Shown here: positions 1-8,072 of the stretch, piece by piece
Layout: every line of letters begins with the position of its first letter
Numbering within the stretch: position 1 is the stretch's first letter
Assembly: GCF_003428695.1 (NCBI RefSeq)
Contig: NZ_QURH01001054.1
Location: forward strand, 1 to 38,191
Source of the DNA: Actinomadura logoneensis
GTDB taxonomy: Bacteria; Actinomycetota; Actinomycetes; Streptosporangiales; Streptosporangiaceae
Reading direction: 5' to 3'
Length of the DNA stretch: 38,191 nucleotides
The notes under the pieces: model-generated
What the model was told of the DNA's origin: nothing
The model's input: the letters and a program-made list of their open reading frames with translations, nothing else
Database searches by the model: none
Translations under genes and position numbers: made by a program

Positions 1-1623
1 ACCGGCGGCTCGGGCTTCGCGCCCGCCGTCCCGGCCCCCGCGACCCGGCTGGGCGGAGCGGCGGCCCGCCGCGAGAACAGGCTGGCCGCCGAGGGCACCG
101 GGCTGGTCCGCTTCGGCGGACGCCTGTGCCGCGTCGCCGACGACCTGATGCCCCGCGACATCGTCCAGGCCAACCTGGAACTGGTGGCCGAAGCGCTGGA
201 GGACGCCGGGATCGCCTACCAGGTCCTTCGTGACCCCGGCCCCAGGCACCGCGTCATCACCGGCGCCGAGAACCGGGCCGCCGCCATCGACGCGCTGGCC
301 GCCGCGTTCGCCGACCGGCCCGTCTACGCCGACCGGATGCGTCCCGGCGGACGCCCCGGCCGGACGACCCTGGTCGCCGAGCTGACCGGCGACACCGACA
401 TCGCCGGGCTGCGGATCTTCCAGCCCGTCGTGTCGGCCTCCCGCACCCTCAGCTACGGCGCCGCCTACGGGTGTGACCTGGAGTTCTGGACCGAGGCACC
501 GGACAGCGGCGATCTCGTCCCGTTGCGCCGGACCCTGATCGGTGACACCGTCCCCAGAGCCGTCCTGGCCGACACCGGGCGCGTCACCGTCGGCGCCCGC
601 GCCTACCCCTCGGTCGCCGCCCTCGACCGAACCCTGGTCGCCGACCTCACCTTCCCGATCGACGTCGTCTACACCTGGGTGGACGGCGACGACCCCGCCT
701 GGCGGGCCCGCCGCGACGAGGCGTTCGCCGCGATGGGACGTCCGCCCGTCGAGGCGGCGGGATCCGAGGCGCGCTTCCGCTCCCGCGACGAACTGCGCTA
801 CTCGCTGCGCAGCCTGGAGATGTTCGCGCCCTGGATCCGCATGATCCATCTGGTCACCGACCGGCAGGTCCCCGCCTGGCTCGACACCGGTCATCCGAAG
901 ATCCGCGTCGTGGACCACAGCGAGATCTTCGGCGACCGGGGACGGCTGCCCAGCTTCAACAGCCACGCGATCGAGTCGCAGATCCACCACATCGAGGGGC
1001 TGTCGGAGCACTTCCTGTACTTCAACGACGACGTGTTCCTCGGCACGCCCGTCGGCCCCGACCGGTTCTTCCACCCCAGCGGGGCCACCAAGTACTTCGT
1101 GTCACCGACCTCGGTCGCGCTCACCCCGGTCGGCGCGGACGACGACTTCAACTTCGCCGCCGGAAAGAACAACCGCGTGCTGATCGAGGAGGCGTTCGGC
1201 CACACCTTGACGCACGCGTTCCTGCACGCGCCCCACCCCTTGCGCCGCGACGTCCTGACCGACCTCACCAACGCGTTCCCCGAAGCGGTCGCGCGCACGG
1301 CGACCGCGCAGGTCCGCTCGCACACCGACATCTCCGTCCCGTCCTCGCTGCACCACTACTACGCCCACTTCACCGGACGCGGCGTGCCCGGTGACATCAG
1401 CTGCGCCTACGTCAACGTCGGCGACGCGAGCCAGCACCCCAGGCTCACCCAGATCCTCACCCAGCGCCGCCATGAAGTGATCTGCCTCAACGACACTCAT
1501 CACGGCGACCTGTCGGCCGAAGAACAGAGCCAGATCGTGTTCGGCTTCCTGGAGGGCTACTTCCCGATCCCCGGTTCCTTCGAGAAGGGCAGCAAGCGCA
1601 ACCAGCGCCTCCGCAGAAGCTGA
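1..1623 (+). CDS. Stealth family sugar-phosphate transferase (5' end outside window)
   Basis: The reading frame is open from the first base, so the start lies upstream; an internal ATG at 148 is unlikely to be the true start because the protein-like sequence continues before it. The Stealth conserved regions are visible. CR1 is IDVVYTWVDGDDPAW (bases about 658-703). CR2 begins at the SRDELRYSLRSLE stretch and runs through the LPSFNSHAIE and FLYFNDDVF motifs (bases about 780-1040). CR3/CR4-like His-rich sequence (SLHHYYAHF) follows near 1347. Family members transfer hexose- or HexNAc-1-phosphate from a nucleotide sugar to a cell-surface glycan, as in capsule and actinobacterial exopolysaccharide enzymes related to SacB/CpsY and to GlcNAc-1-phosphotransferase. 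The acceptor here is unknown. The gene is probably unrelated to the operon starting at 2474, from which it is separated by a hairpin and a transposase relic. Confidence 0.9.
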   Translation, partial: TGGSGFAPAVPAPATRLGGAAARRENRLAAEGTGLVRFGGRLCRVADDLMPRDIVQANLELVAEALEDAGIAYQVLRDPGPRHRVITGAENRAAAIDALAAAFADRPVYADRMRPGGRPGRTTLVAELTGDTDIAGLRIFQPVVSASRTLSYGAAYGCDLEFWTEAPDSGDLVPLRRTLIGDTVPRAVLADTGRVTVGARAYPSVAALDRTLVADLTFPIDVVYTWVDGDDPAWRARRDEAFAAMGRPPVEAAGSEARFRSRDELRYSLRSLEMFAPWIRMIHLVTDRQVPAWLDTGHPKIRVVDHSEIFGDRGRLPSFNSHAIESQIHHIEGLSEHFLYFNDDVFLGTPVGPDRFFHPSGATKYFVSPTSVALTPVGADDDFNFAAGKNNRVLIEEAFGHTLTHAFLHAPHPLRRDVLTDLTNAFPEAVARTATAQVRSHTDISVPSSLHHYYAHFTGRGVPGDISCAYVNVGDASQHPRLTQILTQRRHEVICLNDTHHGDLSAEEQSQIVFGFLEGYFPIPGSFEKGSKRNQRLRRS

Positions 1624-1691
1624 CTCCCTCAGGGCGGCGCAGCGGCAGGGCACACGGCAAGCTGATGCCCGCGGCCCCCGGTGGCCCCCGT

Positions 1692-1726
1692 GTGCCGCCC
1701 GCGCCGGCGCGCCTCGCGGGCGGCAC
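1692..1726 (+). terminator. 12-bp perfect hairpin after the Stealth gene
   Basis: GTGCCGCCCGCG at 1692-1703 is the exact reverse complement of CGCGGGCGGCAC at 1715-1726, with an 11-base loop. It lies about 70 bases after the stop at 1623. No T tract follows, as is common for actinobacterial terminators. The function as a terminator is inferred. Confidence 0.6.
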
Positions 1727-1950
1727 GGCAGGTCCGGGCAGGCGTAGCGCCGGAAGCATCCGGACGACACGGCCGGACGGCCCTGCCTGTCCGCATCAGC
1801 CTCCGAGGAAGGCCAGGCACTTGTTCGGACGGGCCTGCCAGGGTCGTGCTCCTGCCCGGCTTGACGGGTTCGAACTCGCGTACGTCACCGGAGACGGCGG
1901 CAAGCTCGGGTGGGTCGTTTGATGCGTGGTCGTTGCGATTGAGCGGGCCC

Positions 1951-2115
1951 CGCCGGTGCGGTTTCGACCGGGACCGCTACCGGCACCGCAACGTCGTCGA
2001 ACGCTGCTTCAACCAACTCAAACGCTTCCGCGACCTGGCCGCAGGCTACGACAAACTCGCCGCGCATTACCGCGCCGTCGCCACCATCGCCGGCCTCATG
2101 TGCGCGCCATTTTTT
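1951..2115 (+). pseudogene. Remnant of an IS5-type DDE transposase (C-terminal part)
   Basis: The frame reads GFDRDRYRHRNVVERCFNQL, then KRFRDLAAGYDKLAAHYRA and VATIAGLM. This matches the C-terminal signature of IS5-group transposases (RRNVVERCFNRLKQFRxxATRYDK), including the catalytic Glu region in NVVERCF. Nothing upstream in the same or other frames gives the N-terminal DDE part, and the sequence after about 2105 loses resemblance. It is therefore a decayed fragment rather than an active element. It sits just left of the biosynthetic operon and supports the idea that this border has been a recombination site. Confidence 0.75.
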
Positions 2116-2473
2116 GGCGCGGTAGCAGCGATCGCGCGAGATGGGCAGCCCGAGACGCGCAGGCTTTCATGGTTTCCATACTTGTTAAGTATAGAACAAA
2201 ATGACCGCATCCGGACATGATCTTGCCTGTCAAGTCAGGATCAACCAGGGTGTCAGTAAGGATCATCCGTGGCGCTAAACGTGCGTCAATGCCGGTCCGT
2301 CACGCGGCCGGCCTGATGGATACCGCAACTCATCCCGTGCACCATCATCCGGAATGCAACACGCCCTCGAATGAATGGGGAGGACCTGGAGGCGTTACGA
2401 CCCTTTTCCAATACCGCCCTCCGGATGCAGGGGATGCTTCTTTCGCAACTGTCAACATGAGATTGGATTCTGC
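2116..2473. other. Non-coding leader between transposase relic and operon
   Basis: No convincing gene is seen. Base composition is lower in GC than in the flanks, and reading frames here lack domain-like sequence. An open frame with ATG at 2375 runs into the sulfotransferase, but its first 33 codons give a sequence without family resemblance. This stretch is the likely location of the promoter for the operon beginning at 2474. Confidence 0.5.
2178..2192. promoter_or_regulatory. AT-rich palindrome, possible operator or promoter element
   Basis: ATACTT-GTT-AAGTAT is a perfect 6-bp inverted repeat with a 3-base centre in a locally AT-rich patch (about 2160-2210) of an otherwise very GC-rich window. 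It lies about 280 bases before the sulfotransferase start. It could be an operator for the operon, part of a promoter, or a relic end of the adjacent transposon. The sequence does not decide which. Confidence 0.3.
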
Positions 2474-3439
2474 ATGGAAGCGAACAGCCCAGGGTCCCGC
2501 GCGGACCGCGTCATCGTCGTATCGCTGATGAAGTCGGGTACGCATCTCATTCAGGAACTGATGGTGGCGCTCGGGTACGGAATCTACGGGCAGTCCCGGA
2601 TTCCCGCGGAGATCCGTCCCCGGTTCGACGAGGACACGCGCCAGGCGATCGCCTCGGCGGTGTACGGCGACGAGGCCGCCGGACGGCTGGTGTCCGACGC
2701 CGAGGCCGCCGCCGCGTGGGACGCCTACGGCTGGTCCTGGCAGCTCAGGTTCGGGTTGCCGCTGGTCAATCGGTATGGGATGGCCAAGGTCAACTCTGAG
2801 CTGGTCGAGACCGCGTTGCGCCGGACGGCCGGCAGCCGCTTCGCCGACACCCCCGCCGGGGTCTGCTGGGTGCTCCCCGAATTCGACATCAAGAAGCTCG
2901 ATGGGGCGTTCCTCCAGGAATGGGAGGCCGAGGGCGAGCCGCGGATCATCTTCATGTACCGCGACCCGCGCGATGTCGCGCTCTCGATGGTGAACTTCCT
3001 GTCCGGGAAGACCGCGCAGGGGTACGGGAACTTCAGCGAGTTCCAGGTCTTCAACAGCATCCTCGCAGCCAAGGACGATCTGGAGGCGAAGCTCGAGTAC
3101 GCGCTGTCGGATCCGTCCTTCCCGGGGATGGGAGACTTCGAGCGGTCCCTCTGGCTGCTCCACCACCCCAACGTCTGCAAGGTGTCCTTCGAGGAGCTCG
3201 TGGGGGCGAAGGGTGGAGGTTCCGACTCCGCGCAGAAACAGGCGATCGAACGAATCTGCAACTTCCTCGAATTTGACGGCGATCGCGGGAATCTGGCTGC
3301 CAGCCTGTTCCGCAAGGACGCCTTCTCGTTCTTCAAAGGACAGATCGGGAGCTGGCGCGAAGTGTTCACGCCGGAACTCAAACCGCTTCTGGAGAACCGT
3401 CTCGGCCGGGCCGTCGAGCTTTACGGATACGCCGGATGA
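2474..3439 (+). CDS. PAPS-dependent sulfotransferase
   Basis: The predicted protein has 321 residues starting at ATG 2474. This start places the first beta strand (DRVIVVSLMKSGTHL) at residues 11-25, as expected. The 5'-phosphosulfate-binding loop is MKSGTHL (residues 19-25, variant of PKSGTTW), and the 3'-phosphate-binding motif is YRDPRDVALSMVNF near residue 162. These mark the cytosolic sulfotransferase fold that moves the sulfuryl group from PAPS to a hydroxyl or amine. No membrane segment or signal peptide is seen. No clear Shine-Dalgarno precedes 2474. It is the first gene of the operon, its stop overlaps the next start (ATGA), and dedicated PAPS-making genes lie downstream (7170-9952). 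The acceptor is most likely the pathway product or an intermediate. Confidence 0.85.
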   Translation: MEANSPGSRADRVIVVSLMKSGTHLIQELMVALGYGIYGQSRIPAEIRPRFDEDTRQAIASAVYGDEAAGRLVSDAEAAAAWDAYGWSWQLRFGLPLVNRYGMAKVNSELVETALRRTAGSRFADTPAGVCWVLPEFDIKKLDGAFLQEWEAEGEPRIIFMYRDPRDVALSMVNFLSGKTAQGYGNFSEFQVFNSILAAKDDLEAKLEYALSDPSFPGMGDFERSLWLLHHPNVCKVSFEELVGAKGGGSDSAQKQAIERICNFLEFDGDRGNLAASLFRKDAFSFFKGQIGSWREVFTPELKPLLENRLGRAVELYGYAG

Positions 3440-4242
3440 GTCATCAGGATCCGCTGGTCGTCGATGACCCGATTCTCCGGAGGTGGATGGACGACGGCTC
3501 GCACGACATCGGCTTCCTGTGGGAGCTGTGCATGCACTTCGAGTTCGACCGGGACGAGGTCGCCGACGGGATCGCCGCCTGGCTCGGCGCCCCGGACGGT
3601 CTGAGCGTCCTGGACTGCGCCTGCGGGAGCGGCTTTCCCGCCCTCCAGCTCATCCAGCGCGGGTACGACATGACGTGCACCGATGGTAGCGAGCTGATGC
3701 TGCGGCACTTCCGCCGGAACGCACAGATCCTCGGCTGCGAGGTGGAACCGGTCCGTGCGCTGTGGGCGGAGCTGCCCGGGCGCTACGCCGACCGGTTCGA
3801 CGTCGTCATCAACCGTGGAGGCGGCAACTACAAGTACGCAGGTGCGTGGGATGAGGAGAGGCTGCCCGACCGGTCGGCGATGGCGGAGGCGATCGGGCAG
3901 TGGATCGCCTGTGTGCGGCCCGGCGGACGGTTCTACATCGACATCGCCTCCGACGCCGAGATGCGCCGAGTCGGGTCCTGGGAGACCCGCCACCCCCTCA
4001 TGCTGATCGGTGAGCACCGGATCGAGCTCACCGAGCGGATCGAGGTGGACGAGGCGCGGGCAGTGCGCGTCTGGGAGAGCCGTCTGGTCATCGACGGAAC
4101 GCCCCATGAGTTCCGTCGGCTGTCGCACTGCATCGACTCTGCCGAACTCGTCCAGATCCTGAAGGACGGGGGCCTGGTCGACATCCGCCGTACCGAGGTC
4201 TCCGGAGAGTACTACGACATCTACACCGCTCGGCGTCCCTGA
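3436..4242 (+). CDS. Class I SAM-dependent methyltransferase
   Basis: A 268-residue protein whose ATG overlaps the sulfotransferase stop by four bases, so the two are translationally coupled. Motif I is VLDCACGSGFPA at about residues 58-69, followed by the acidic strand end TCTDGSELML (residues 80-89) that binds the SAM ribose. A later VRPGGRFYIDIASD segment is typical motif III. The fold resembles glycine/sarcosine N-methyltransferase-like small-molecule enzymes, but the substrate cannot be read from sequence. In context it probably methylates an N or O atom of the operon product. Confidence 0.85.
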   Translation: MSHQDPLVVDDPILRRWMDDGSHDIGFLWELCMHFEFDRDEVADGIAAWLGAPDGLSVLDCACGSGFPALQLIQRGYDMTCTDGSELMLRHFRRNAQILGCEVEPVRALWAELPGRYADRFDVVINRGGGNYKYAGAWDEERLPDRSAMAEAIGQWIACVRPGGRFYIDIASDAEMRRVGSWETRHPLMLIGEHRIELTERIEVDEARAVRVWESRLVIDGTPHEFRRLSHCIDSAELVQILKDGGLVDIRRTEVSGEYYDIYTARRP

Positions 4243-4319
4243 CCACCGAGCGCCGCCGACCCGTTCGTCCGACACCTCGCATCCCTCCGTCCCCCGCCCA
4301 CCCGAAAGTCGAGGGCTTC

Positions 4320-5642
4320 ATGTCGCCTGCCATGGACACGCGTGCCGAACGCCGCCTGGTCATGATTCTTCGGAGGGGGTTCACCTCCTTCGCCGATCAC
4401 TTCCAAACGCTGCTCGACCTCGGTGTGAAGGTGCACCTGATCACCGTCGAGTCGGAGACCATCGCAGCGGATCCCCGCTTCGCCTCCGTCACCCAGCTCC
4501 GCAAGGACGCCCCGCAGCACGACTTCCACACCAGTGCCGTCCGCAAGGCCAGGGAGACCGGGGCGGCCGCGATCATCACCCTGCTGGAGACCGACATCGA
4601 AATCGCCGAGGCGGCCAACGCCGAACTCGGCAACGACTGGGCGACCCCCGAGGCCGCCCATATCTGCCGCGACAAGTTCCGGCAGCGCGAGTTCCTGCGG
4701 CAGCACGGGATTCCGAGCGTCTGGTACCACCCGGTCACCGACATCGACAAGGCCCTCGAAGTCGCGACCGAGCGGGGCTTCCCGCTGATCCTCAAGCCGA
4801 CGCGGGCCGCCGCCAGCGACTTCGTCGAACTCGTGCACGACGTGGACCGGTTGCGGGAGGCCCTGGCCAACATCAAGGCCATGATCGACCAGGGGCGCGG
4901 CTTCTACTACGAGAGCGGCGCGGCTGAGTGGGCGTTGCTGGAGGAATACCTGCCCGGTCAGGAAGTGACCCTGGACGGTGTCGTCGTCGACGGTCGGTTC
5001 GTCCTGGGCGGCGTCCACAACAAGCAGGAGTCCTCCGGCCCGTTCTTCCATGAGGACCTGTACACGCTGCCCTACTCCAACCCCGAGCGCGAGGACGAGC
5101 TCGAGGACATCGCCGCGCGGATCACCACCGCCCTCGGCGCGAAGATCTGCATGTTCAACGCCGAGCTGCGGGAGGCCACCGACGGGACGTTCCGGGTGGT
5201 GGAGTTCTCGATCCGGGTCTCCGGCGGGCACCCATACCGGCACATCAAGGACGTCTACTCGATCGACCTGGTCCGGATCTTCGCGCGCGCCGCCTGCGGG
5301 GAGCCCGCGGCAGACATCCTCGCGCAGGAGAACAAGCGCTGCGAGCCGAGGATGACGGTCTGCGCCAAGGTCGTCTACGCCAACGGCAAGGTGATCCGCA
5401 ACAGCGTCGGCGAAGCCATTCATTCGCCCTACTTCCGCGTCTACTTCGCCTCGGCCAAGCCCGGCGCGGAGGTGGTCGCGTCCGGCAACAAGGGCTTCGA
5501 CTTCACCGGCCTGCTCTCGGTCTGGATGCCATGGTCGCCGGGTCAGGACCCGTCCGTCGTCCACACGGTGGCCAAGGAGCTGGCGCAGAGACTCGATGTC
5601 GACGTGCGCGACGAGTCGGGCGCGAAGTCGGTGGTGGCGTGA
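4320..5642 (+). CDS. ATP-grasp ligase (first of two in the operon)
   Basis: A 440-residue protein from ATG 4320, preceded by GAGGG; ATG 4332 is an alternative. It has a pre-ATP-grasp domain with VHLITVESETIA, the ATP-grasp lysine in PLILKPTRAAASDF (K159), a second lid segment ALLEEYLPGQEVTLDG, and a metal-binding stretch EFSIRVSGG from E295. The last departs from the usual ENPRxSGG because Ser replaces the metal-ligating Asn. Family members activate a carboxylate as acyl phosphate and join it to an amine, as in L-amino-acid ligases and carboxylase/PurK relatives. With the second ATP-grasp at 16364, it suggests amide or hydrazide bonds made without an NRPS. A 77-base gap separates it from the methyltransferase. 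Confidence 0.85.
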   Translation: MSPAMDTRAERRLVMILRRGFTSFADHFQTLLDLGVKVHLITVESETIAADPRFASVTQLRKDAPQHDFHTSAVRKARETGAAAIITLLETDIEIAEAANAELGNDWATPEAAHICRDKFRQREFLRQHGIPSVWYHPVTDIDKALEVATERGFPLILKPTRAAASDFVELVHDVDRLREALANIKAMIDQGRGFYYESGAAEWALLEEYLPGQEVTLDGVVVDGRFVLGGVHNKQESSGPFFHEDLYTLPYSNPEREDELEDIAARITTALGAKICMFNAELREATDGTFRVVEFSIRVSGGHPYRHIKDVYSIDLVRIFARAACGEPAADILAQENKRCEPRMTVCAKVVYANGKVIRNSVGEAIHSPYFRVYFASAKPGAEVVASGNKGFDFTGLLSVWMPWSPGQDPSVVHTVAKELAQRLDVDVRDESGAKSVVA

Positions 5643-5719
5643 CCGCCGAACAAGCGGTGGTCCGTCCCGTCCGGCGGCTGAAACGTCCCGGCCGCCGCCC
5701 GAACGTCGGAAGGGGGTGA
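5639..5719 (+). CDS. Possible 26-residue basic peptide
   Basis: The GTG at 5639 overlaps the TGA of the ATP-grasp gene (GTGA), and the frame ends with TGA at 5717-5719, 10 bases before the MFS start. The peptide would be very basic (MTAEQAVVRPVRRLKRPGRR, then PNVGRG). There is no strong ribosome-binding site, so translation would rely on coupling. It may equally be a chance frame in an 87-base leader. It is recorded because the operon is otherwise tightly packed and an ATP-grasp ligase precedes it. There is no recognised family. Confidence 0.25.
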   Translation: MTAEQAVVRPVRRLKRPGRRPNVGRG

Positions 5720-5729
5720 GCGGCCGGTC

Positions 5730-7007
5730 ATGAGCTACCGGCAGCTTCACCGCAACGTGCGGATCCGGATCGTCGTCGGAGCGGTCCAGCGATTCCTGTT
5801 CATCATGTTCATGCCACTCATGGCCCTGTACCTGACCGCCCGGTTCGGCGTGACCCTCGCCGGCGTCATGATGCTCGCCTCGACCCTGCTGGAGATCGTG
5901 GGAACGCTTCTCGGGGGGCATCTGTCCGACCGCCATGGCCGCCGGCCGCTGCTGCTGATGGGGGAGAGTGGCGTCGCCGCCGCCTACCTGGCGATGGCCG
6001 CGGCCGAGGGCGCGCACAGCCCCATGGCGGTTTACGGCGGGTTCGTGGTCAGCAACTTCGCGGCCGCCATGGCGCTGCCCGCCAACGACGCCATGATCGT
6101 CGATGTCACCACCGTGGAGACCCGCAAGCTCGTCTACACCATCAACTACTGGGCCATCAACCTGGCGTTGGCGTGCGGCGTGATCGTTGGAGGCTTCCTT
6201 TACGCGGGCTATTTCGGGGCCATGCTGGTAGCCGTGGCGATCGGCGCGGCGCTGGTGCTGACCGTCACCTTCCTGTACATCGCGGAAACCGCTCCGGACC
6301 AGACCAAAACGGAGAACGGCGAAAGCTACCTCCGCAATTTCATCCTCGGCTACCGACTGGTCCTGACCGATGGCGTCTTCCTCGCGCTGCTGCTCGCGGC
6401 GACACTGCGGCAGGCGCTCGAAGTGCAAATCAATTACTTCGTCAACGTTCACATCAGCAGCACCCTGCACAGCCAGGAACTATTCCATTTCGGGGAGTGG
6501 CGGGCGCGGGTCACCGGCGTCGAACTGCTGGGCTTCCTTCGAGCGGAGAACACCCTGCTCGTCGTGGCGCTGGCATTCGTGGTACACCGGATGCTGAAAC
6601 AGGTCGGCGACAGGAACCGGATTTACATCGGCGTCCTGTTGTTCACCGTCGGCACCATGGTGCTCGCCGTGGGGACGAACGCCTGGGTGCTCCTCATCTC
6701 CATGCTGGTCCTCACCGTCGGCGAGCTGTTCAACGTCCCGGTCCAGCAGACCCTCCTCGCGGAGCTGGTCCCGGAGCAGGACCGCACCAAGTACATGGCC
6801 GTCTTCAACCTCAACGTCCGGGGCGCACTGCTGATCGGTTCACTCGGCATGATCGTCTCCCCGCTGTTGAAGAGCCGGGGCATGGCCGTCCTGTACGGGA
6901 TCTTCGGCCTGCTGATCGTGATCGGGTACCGCCGCGCCCTCAACGCGCGGACCGACCACGGGCTCGACACGCCGGAACCGGCCGCGGCGCCGGGCAGTTC
7001 GGCGTGA
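5730..7007 (+). CDS. MFS transporter, likely product exporter
   Basis: A 425-residue membrane protein with about 10-12 predicted hydrophobic segments. MFS motif A is present between the second and third segments as GGHLSDRHGRRPLL, and the N-terminus resembles MDR-type drug/proton antiporters. ATG 5730 is preceded at some distance by GGAAGGGGG. A hydrophilic stretch around residues 185-230 separates the two halves. The position between biosynthetic genes suggests export of, or self-protection against, the pathway product. Confidence 0.85.
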   Translation: MSYRQLHRNVRIRIVVGAVQRFLFIMFMPLMALYLTARFGVTLAGVMMLASTLLEIVGTLLGGHLSDRHGRRPLLLMGESGVAAAYLAMAAAEGAHSPMAVYGGFVVSNFAAAMALPANDAMIVDVTTVETRKLVYTINYWAINLALACGVIVGGFLYAGYFGAMLVAVAIGAALVLTVTFLYIAETAPDQTKTENGESYLRNFILGYRLVLTDGVFLALLLAATLRQALEVQINYFVNVHISSTLHSQELFHFGEWRARVTGVELLGFLRAENTLLVVALAFVVHRMLKQVGDRNRIYIGVLLFTVGTMVLAVGTNAWVLLISMLVLTVGELFNVPVQQTLLAELVPEQDRTKYMAVFNLNVRGALLIGSLGMIVSPLLKSRGMAVLYGIFGLLIVIGYRRALNARTDHGLDTPEPAAAPGSSA

Positions 7008-7067
7008 CGCCCCACGAGGCTCTGTCTCCGTGATCCGTCCTCGCACCTTCATTGGAAGGAGCTTGTC

Positions 7068-7169
7068 TTGCACTGGTCGAACCGCGCCGCCTCCCGAGAA
7101 GACAGAAGCGTCAAGTTCGGCGGGCGCCCCGACAAGAACGCCGCCGGCCCGGGCCCCGGAGGGCACTAA
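7068..7169 (+). CDS. Possible 33-residue small protein ahead of cysD
   Basis: A TTG at 7068 follows a strong GGAAGGAG ribosome-binding site (about 7054-7061) at good spacing. The frame begins MHWSNRAASREDRSVKFGGR and ends in a Gly/Pro-rich tail with TAA at 7167-7169, directly abutting the ATG of cysD. Abutting stop/start codons suggest translational coupling. There is no signal peptide, Cys or known domain. It could be a leader peptide, a tiny accessory protein, or a chance frame. The strong ribosome-binding site has no other start to serve nearby. Confidence 0.4.
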   Translation: MHWSNRAASREDRSVKFGGRPDKNAAGPGPGGH

Positions 7170-8072
7170 ATGCGATCGCTGCGCTACCTCGAACGACTCG
7201 AAGCGGAGAGCATCCACATTATCCGGGAAGCGGTCGCCGAAAGCGAGCGGCCCGTCCTGCTCTACTCGATCGGCAAGGACAGTTCGGTCCTGCTTCATCT
7301 GACAATGAAGGCGTTCTATCCGGCGAAGCCCCCGCTTCCCTTGCTTCACGTGGACACCACGTGGAAGTTCCGAGAAATGATCGCCTTCCGCGACCGTGCA
7401 GCCGCGGAACTGGGCTTGGACCTGATCGTCCACCGCAACCCCGAATGCGTCGCCAGGAACATCAACCCCTTCGATCATGGCGCGGCCCTCCACACCGACA
7501 TGTGGAAGACCCAGGGGCTCCGCCAGGCTTTGGACGAGCACCGGTTCGACACGGCCCTCGGCGGCGCACGCCGCGACGAGGAAAAGTCACGGGCGAAGGA
7601 ACGCATCTTCTCGATGCGGTCGGCCCGGCACCAGTGGGATCCCCGGCGGCAGCGTCCCGAGCTGTGGCGGCTCTACAACCCGCGCCGGGCACAAGGCGAG
7701 AGCGTCCGGGTGTTCCCGCTGTCCAACTGGACCGAACTGGACGTCTGGCACTACATCTACCTGGAGAAGATCCCGATCGTGCCGCTCTACCTGGCCGCCG
7801 AACGGCCGGTGGTGGAGCGCGACGGGCTGCTCCTGATGGTCGACGACGACCGGTTCCCCCTCGCCCCGGGCGAGACCCCACGGCATCGCCGGGTGCGTTT
7901 CCGCACTCTTGGCTGCTACCCCCTCACCGGCGCGATCGAGAGTGAGGCCGACACGCTCTCGGCCGTCCTCCACGAGGTGATGACGGCCCGCACCTCCGAA
8001 CGGCAGGGCCGGGCCATCGACCACACCAACTCGGGGGCGATGGAACGCAAGAAGCAGGAGGGCTACTTCTGA
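7170..8072 (+). CDS. cysD: Sulfate adenylyltransferase small subunit CysD
   Basis: A 300-residue protein, the normal length for CysD. The PP-loop [12 protein letters not shown] at residues 33-44 and the following [12 protein letters not shown] identify the PAPS reductase/ATP-sulfurylase superfamily. The [20 protein letters not shown] block is diagnostic of CysD. It catalyses AMP transfer from ATP to sulfate to give APS, together with the GTPase subunit CysN encoded immediately downstream with a TGATG overlap. GGAGGG lies six bases before the ATG. Its place inside a biosynthetic operon rather than beside cysH/cysI points to dedicated PAPS supply for the sulfotransferase at 2474. Confidence 0.95.
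   Translation: MRSLRYLERLEAESIHIIREAVAESERPVLLYSIGKDSSVLLHLTMKAFYPAKPPLPLLHVDTTWKFREMIAFRDRAAAELGLDLIVHRNPECVARNINPFDHGAALHTDMWKTQGLRQALDEHRFDTALGGARRDEEKSRAKERIFSMRSARHQWDPRRQRPELWRLYNPRRAQGESVRVFPLSNWTELDVWHYIYLEKIPIVPLYLAAERPVVERDGLLLMVDDDRFPLAPGETPRHRRVRFRTLGCYPLTGAIESEADTLSAVLHEVMTARTSERQGRAIDHTNSGAMERKKQEGYF

Noticed and set aside
1860..1890. GGGTTCGAACTC resembling a tRNA T-arm
   Set aside because: The flanking bases do not form a 5-bp T stem, and no acceptor, anticodon arm or CCA-like end can be drawn around it.
4221..6470. 749-codon minus-strand open frame
   Set aside because: It is antisense to the ATP-grasp and MFS genes, which have clear family motifs. The translated minus sequence is low-complexity (His/Asp/Arg/Gly-rich) and is an effect of high GC codon bias.
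5639..7169. LysW-type amino-group carrier protein for the ATP-grasp ligases
   Set aside because: The two short frames lack the acidic EDWGE-type C-terminus and the zinc-binding Cys residues expected of such carriers.
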